From: Candidatus Njordarchaeum guaymasense
GTDB lineage: Archaea > Asgardarchaeota > Njordarchaeia > Njordarchaeales > Njordarchaeaceae
Direction of reading: 5' to 3'
Length of the DNA: 14,499 bases
Assembly (NCBI GenBank): GCA_030587605.1
Contig: JAUQYT010000145.1
Location: 1 to 14,499 of the forward strand
The stretch's first letter is position 1. Every line of letters starts with the position of its first letter. The notes beneath the pieces were generated by a model. That model ran no database searches. It saw only the letters and a list, made by a program, of their open reading frames with translations, and was not told the origin of the DNA. Below are positions 13,800 through 14,499 of this stretch, piece by piece. A program made the translations under genes and the position numbers.

Positions 13800-14499
13800 T
13801 TGAGCTATCCAGTTAGCATTAATTATGAGAGGCGGTTGAAGAAGATTCGCGCCAAGATGGAAGAAGAGGGAATCGACGTCTACATTGGCACGAGACTCAA
13901 AAGCCTGACTTACATCTGTGGGTGCTTCATACCGTGGCGCAGCGCAGTCGTCCTGCCTAAAGAAGGAGAGCCAGAGATACTCACTATCATGCTTGACTCA
14001 GAGCGGATTAAAGACGAAAGCTGGATAAAGAATGTAACAGGCTGGGGCCCGATGAAGAGTTTTGAGCTCGAACTCTTGCTCAAGAGGACACTGAAAAAAC
14101 TTGGACTTGAAAAATCTACGATTGGTGTTGACTATGGACAAGAAATGTGCATGGCCGGAGGCCTGCTCCTAGCCTATGAGTACGATAAGTTCAAAGAAAC
14201 CTTTCCAGAGGCGAAGTTCAAGAGCTTCACCGACGCCATGGACAGGATCCAGAATATCAAGGAGCCTGAGGAGATTGTGCTTCTTCGACGGGCATCTGAG
14301 GTAACGGATGCAGGGCAACAAGCATGCAAGGAGTGGGGCAGCTGGGTTGGGATGACCGAAACCCAGCTTGCAGGAGTAGCTGAGCAAGCAATGAGGAACG
14401 CCGGAAGCGACTGGGCTTGGACGTTAACTGGAGGACAGGAAATAGCCTCAGGGTTCCGCACTTGGTATCCGTGGGGCGGATGTACGCCCGCAAGCAACA
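13800..14499 (+). CDS. M24-family peptidase / creatinase homolog, N-terminal part
   Basis: Open to the right edge with 233 codons visible. The reading frame has no stop from 13773 onward. It begins SYPVSINYERRLKKIRAKM after a TTG at 13800, with GGAGAGG 11 nt upstream; a TTG at 13791 is too close to that site. Residues up to about 140 form the creatinase N-terminal domain of Xaa-Pro aminopeptidase/creatinase proteins (GIDVYIGTRLKSLTYICG, then a beta-rich segment with GWGPM). IQNIKEPEEIVLLRRASEVTDAG (starting near residue 142) is the conserved linker and first helix leading into the pita-bread catalytic fold. The metal ligands (Asp, Asp, His, Glu, Glu) lie beyond the window, so peptidase activity cannot be judged. 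Close relatives act as dipeptidases or C-N hydrolases. Confidence 0.85.
   Translation, partial: MSYPVSINYERRLKKIRAKMEEEGIDVYIGTRLKSLTYICGCFIPWRSAVVLPKEGEPEILTIMLDSERIKDESWIKNVTGWGPMKSFELELLLKRTLKKLGLEKSTIGVDYGQEMCMAGGLLLAYEYDKFKETFPEAKFKSFTDAMDRIQNIKEPEEIVLLRRASEVTDAGQQACKEWGSWVGMTETQLAGVAEQAMRNAGSDWAWTLTGGQEIASGFRTWYPWGGCTPASN

Noticed and set aside
1..14499. CRISPR arrays, insertion sequences, tRNA or rRNA genes
   Set aside because: I scanned for regularly spaced repeats, transposase motifs, terminal inverted repeats of IS size and tRNA T-loop signatures, and found none.

Overview
This window looks like a piece of an archaeal chromosome, probably from an uncultured anaerobic lineage. I base that on TATA-like boxes of the TATTTAAG type placed about 25-60 nt before several genes, poor or variable ribosome-binding sites, frequent TTG/GTG starts, T-run rather than bacterial-style terminators, and the general look of the proteins. 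The lineage itself (Bathyarchaeia-like is my guess) is inference and cannot be proved from the sequence.

Layout. Positions 1-1409 are a nickel-uptake locus: a partial ORF, the membrane substrate-capture protein NikM/CbiM (minus strand), and the divergent nickel repressor NikR (plus strand). Between them is an inverted repeat with the same 6-N16-6 geometry as the classical NikR operator. A short non-coding stretch and a 119-aa unknown protein follow. Its stop codon overlaps the stop of the next, convergent gene.

Positions 2070-11195 carry six minus-strand genes. In transcription order they are a ThDP-dependent acetolactate-synthase-like enzyme, an SDR dehydrogenase, a small membrane-anchored extracytoplasmic protein, two paralogous iron-type alcohol dehydrogenases, and a 979-aa glycyl radical enzyme with an SCP2 lipid-binding domain fused to its N terminus. 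A 69-aa two-helix membrane protein lies on the plus strand between the two alcohol dehydrogenases. Most of the six have their own candidate TATA box, so this looks more like a functional neighbourhood than one operon. Together they form a plausible set for anaerobic carbonyl and alcohol metabolism: the radical enzyme makes an aldehyde or ketone (or cleaves a C-X bond), the dehydrogenases interconvert aldehyde and alcohol with NAD(P)H, and the ThDP enzyme handles a 2-oxo acid or aldehyde. The substrate is unknown. No activating radical SAM enzyme is in the window.

A 678-bp region without a credible gene (11196-11873) separates this block from plus-strand genes: an MBL-fold hydrolase, a TatD-family metal-dependent hydrolase, and the N-terminal part of an M24-family peptidase/creatinase homolog that runs off the right edge.

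The two most interesting observations are the SCP2-glycyl radical enzyme fusion and the long inverted repeat that brackets the start codon of that gene.
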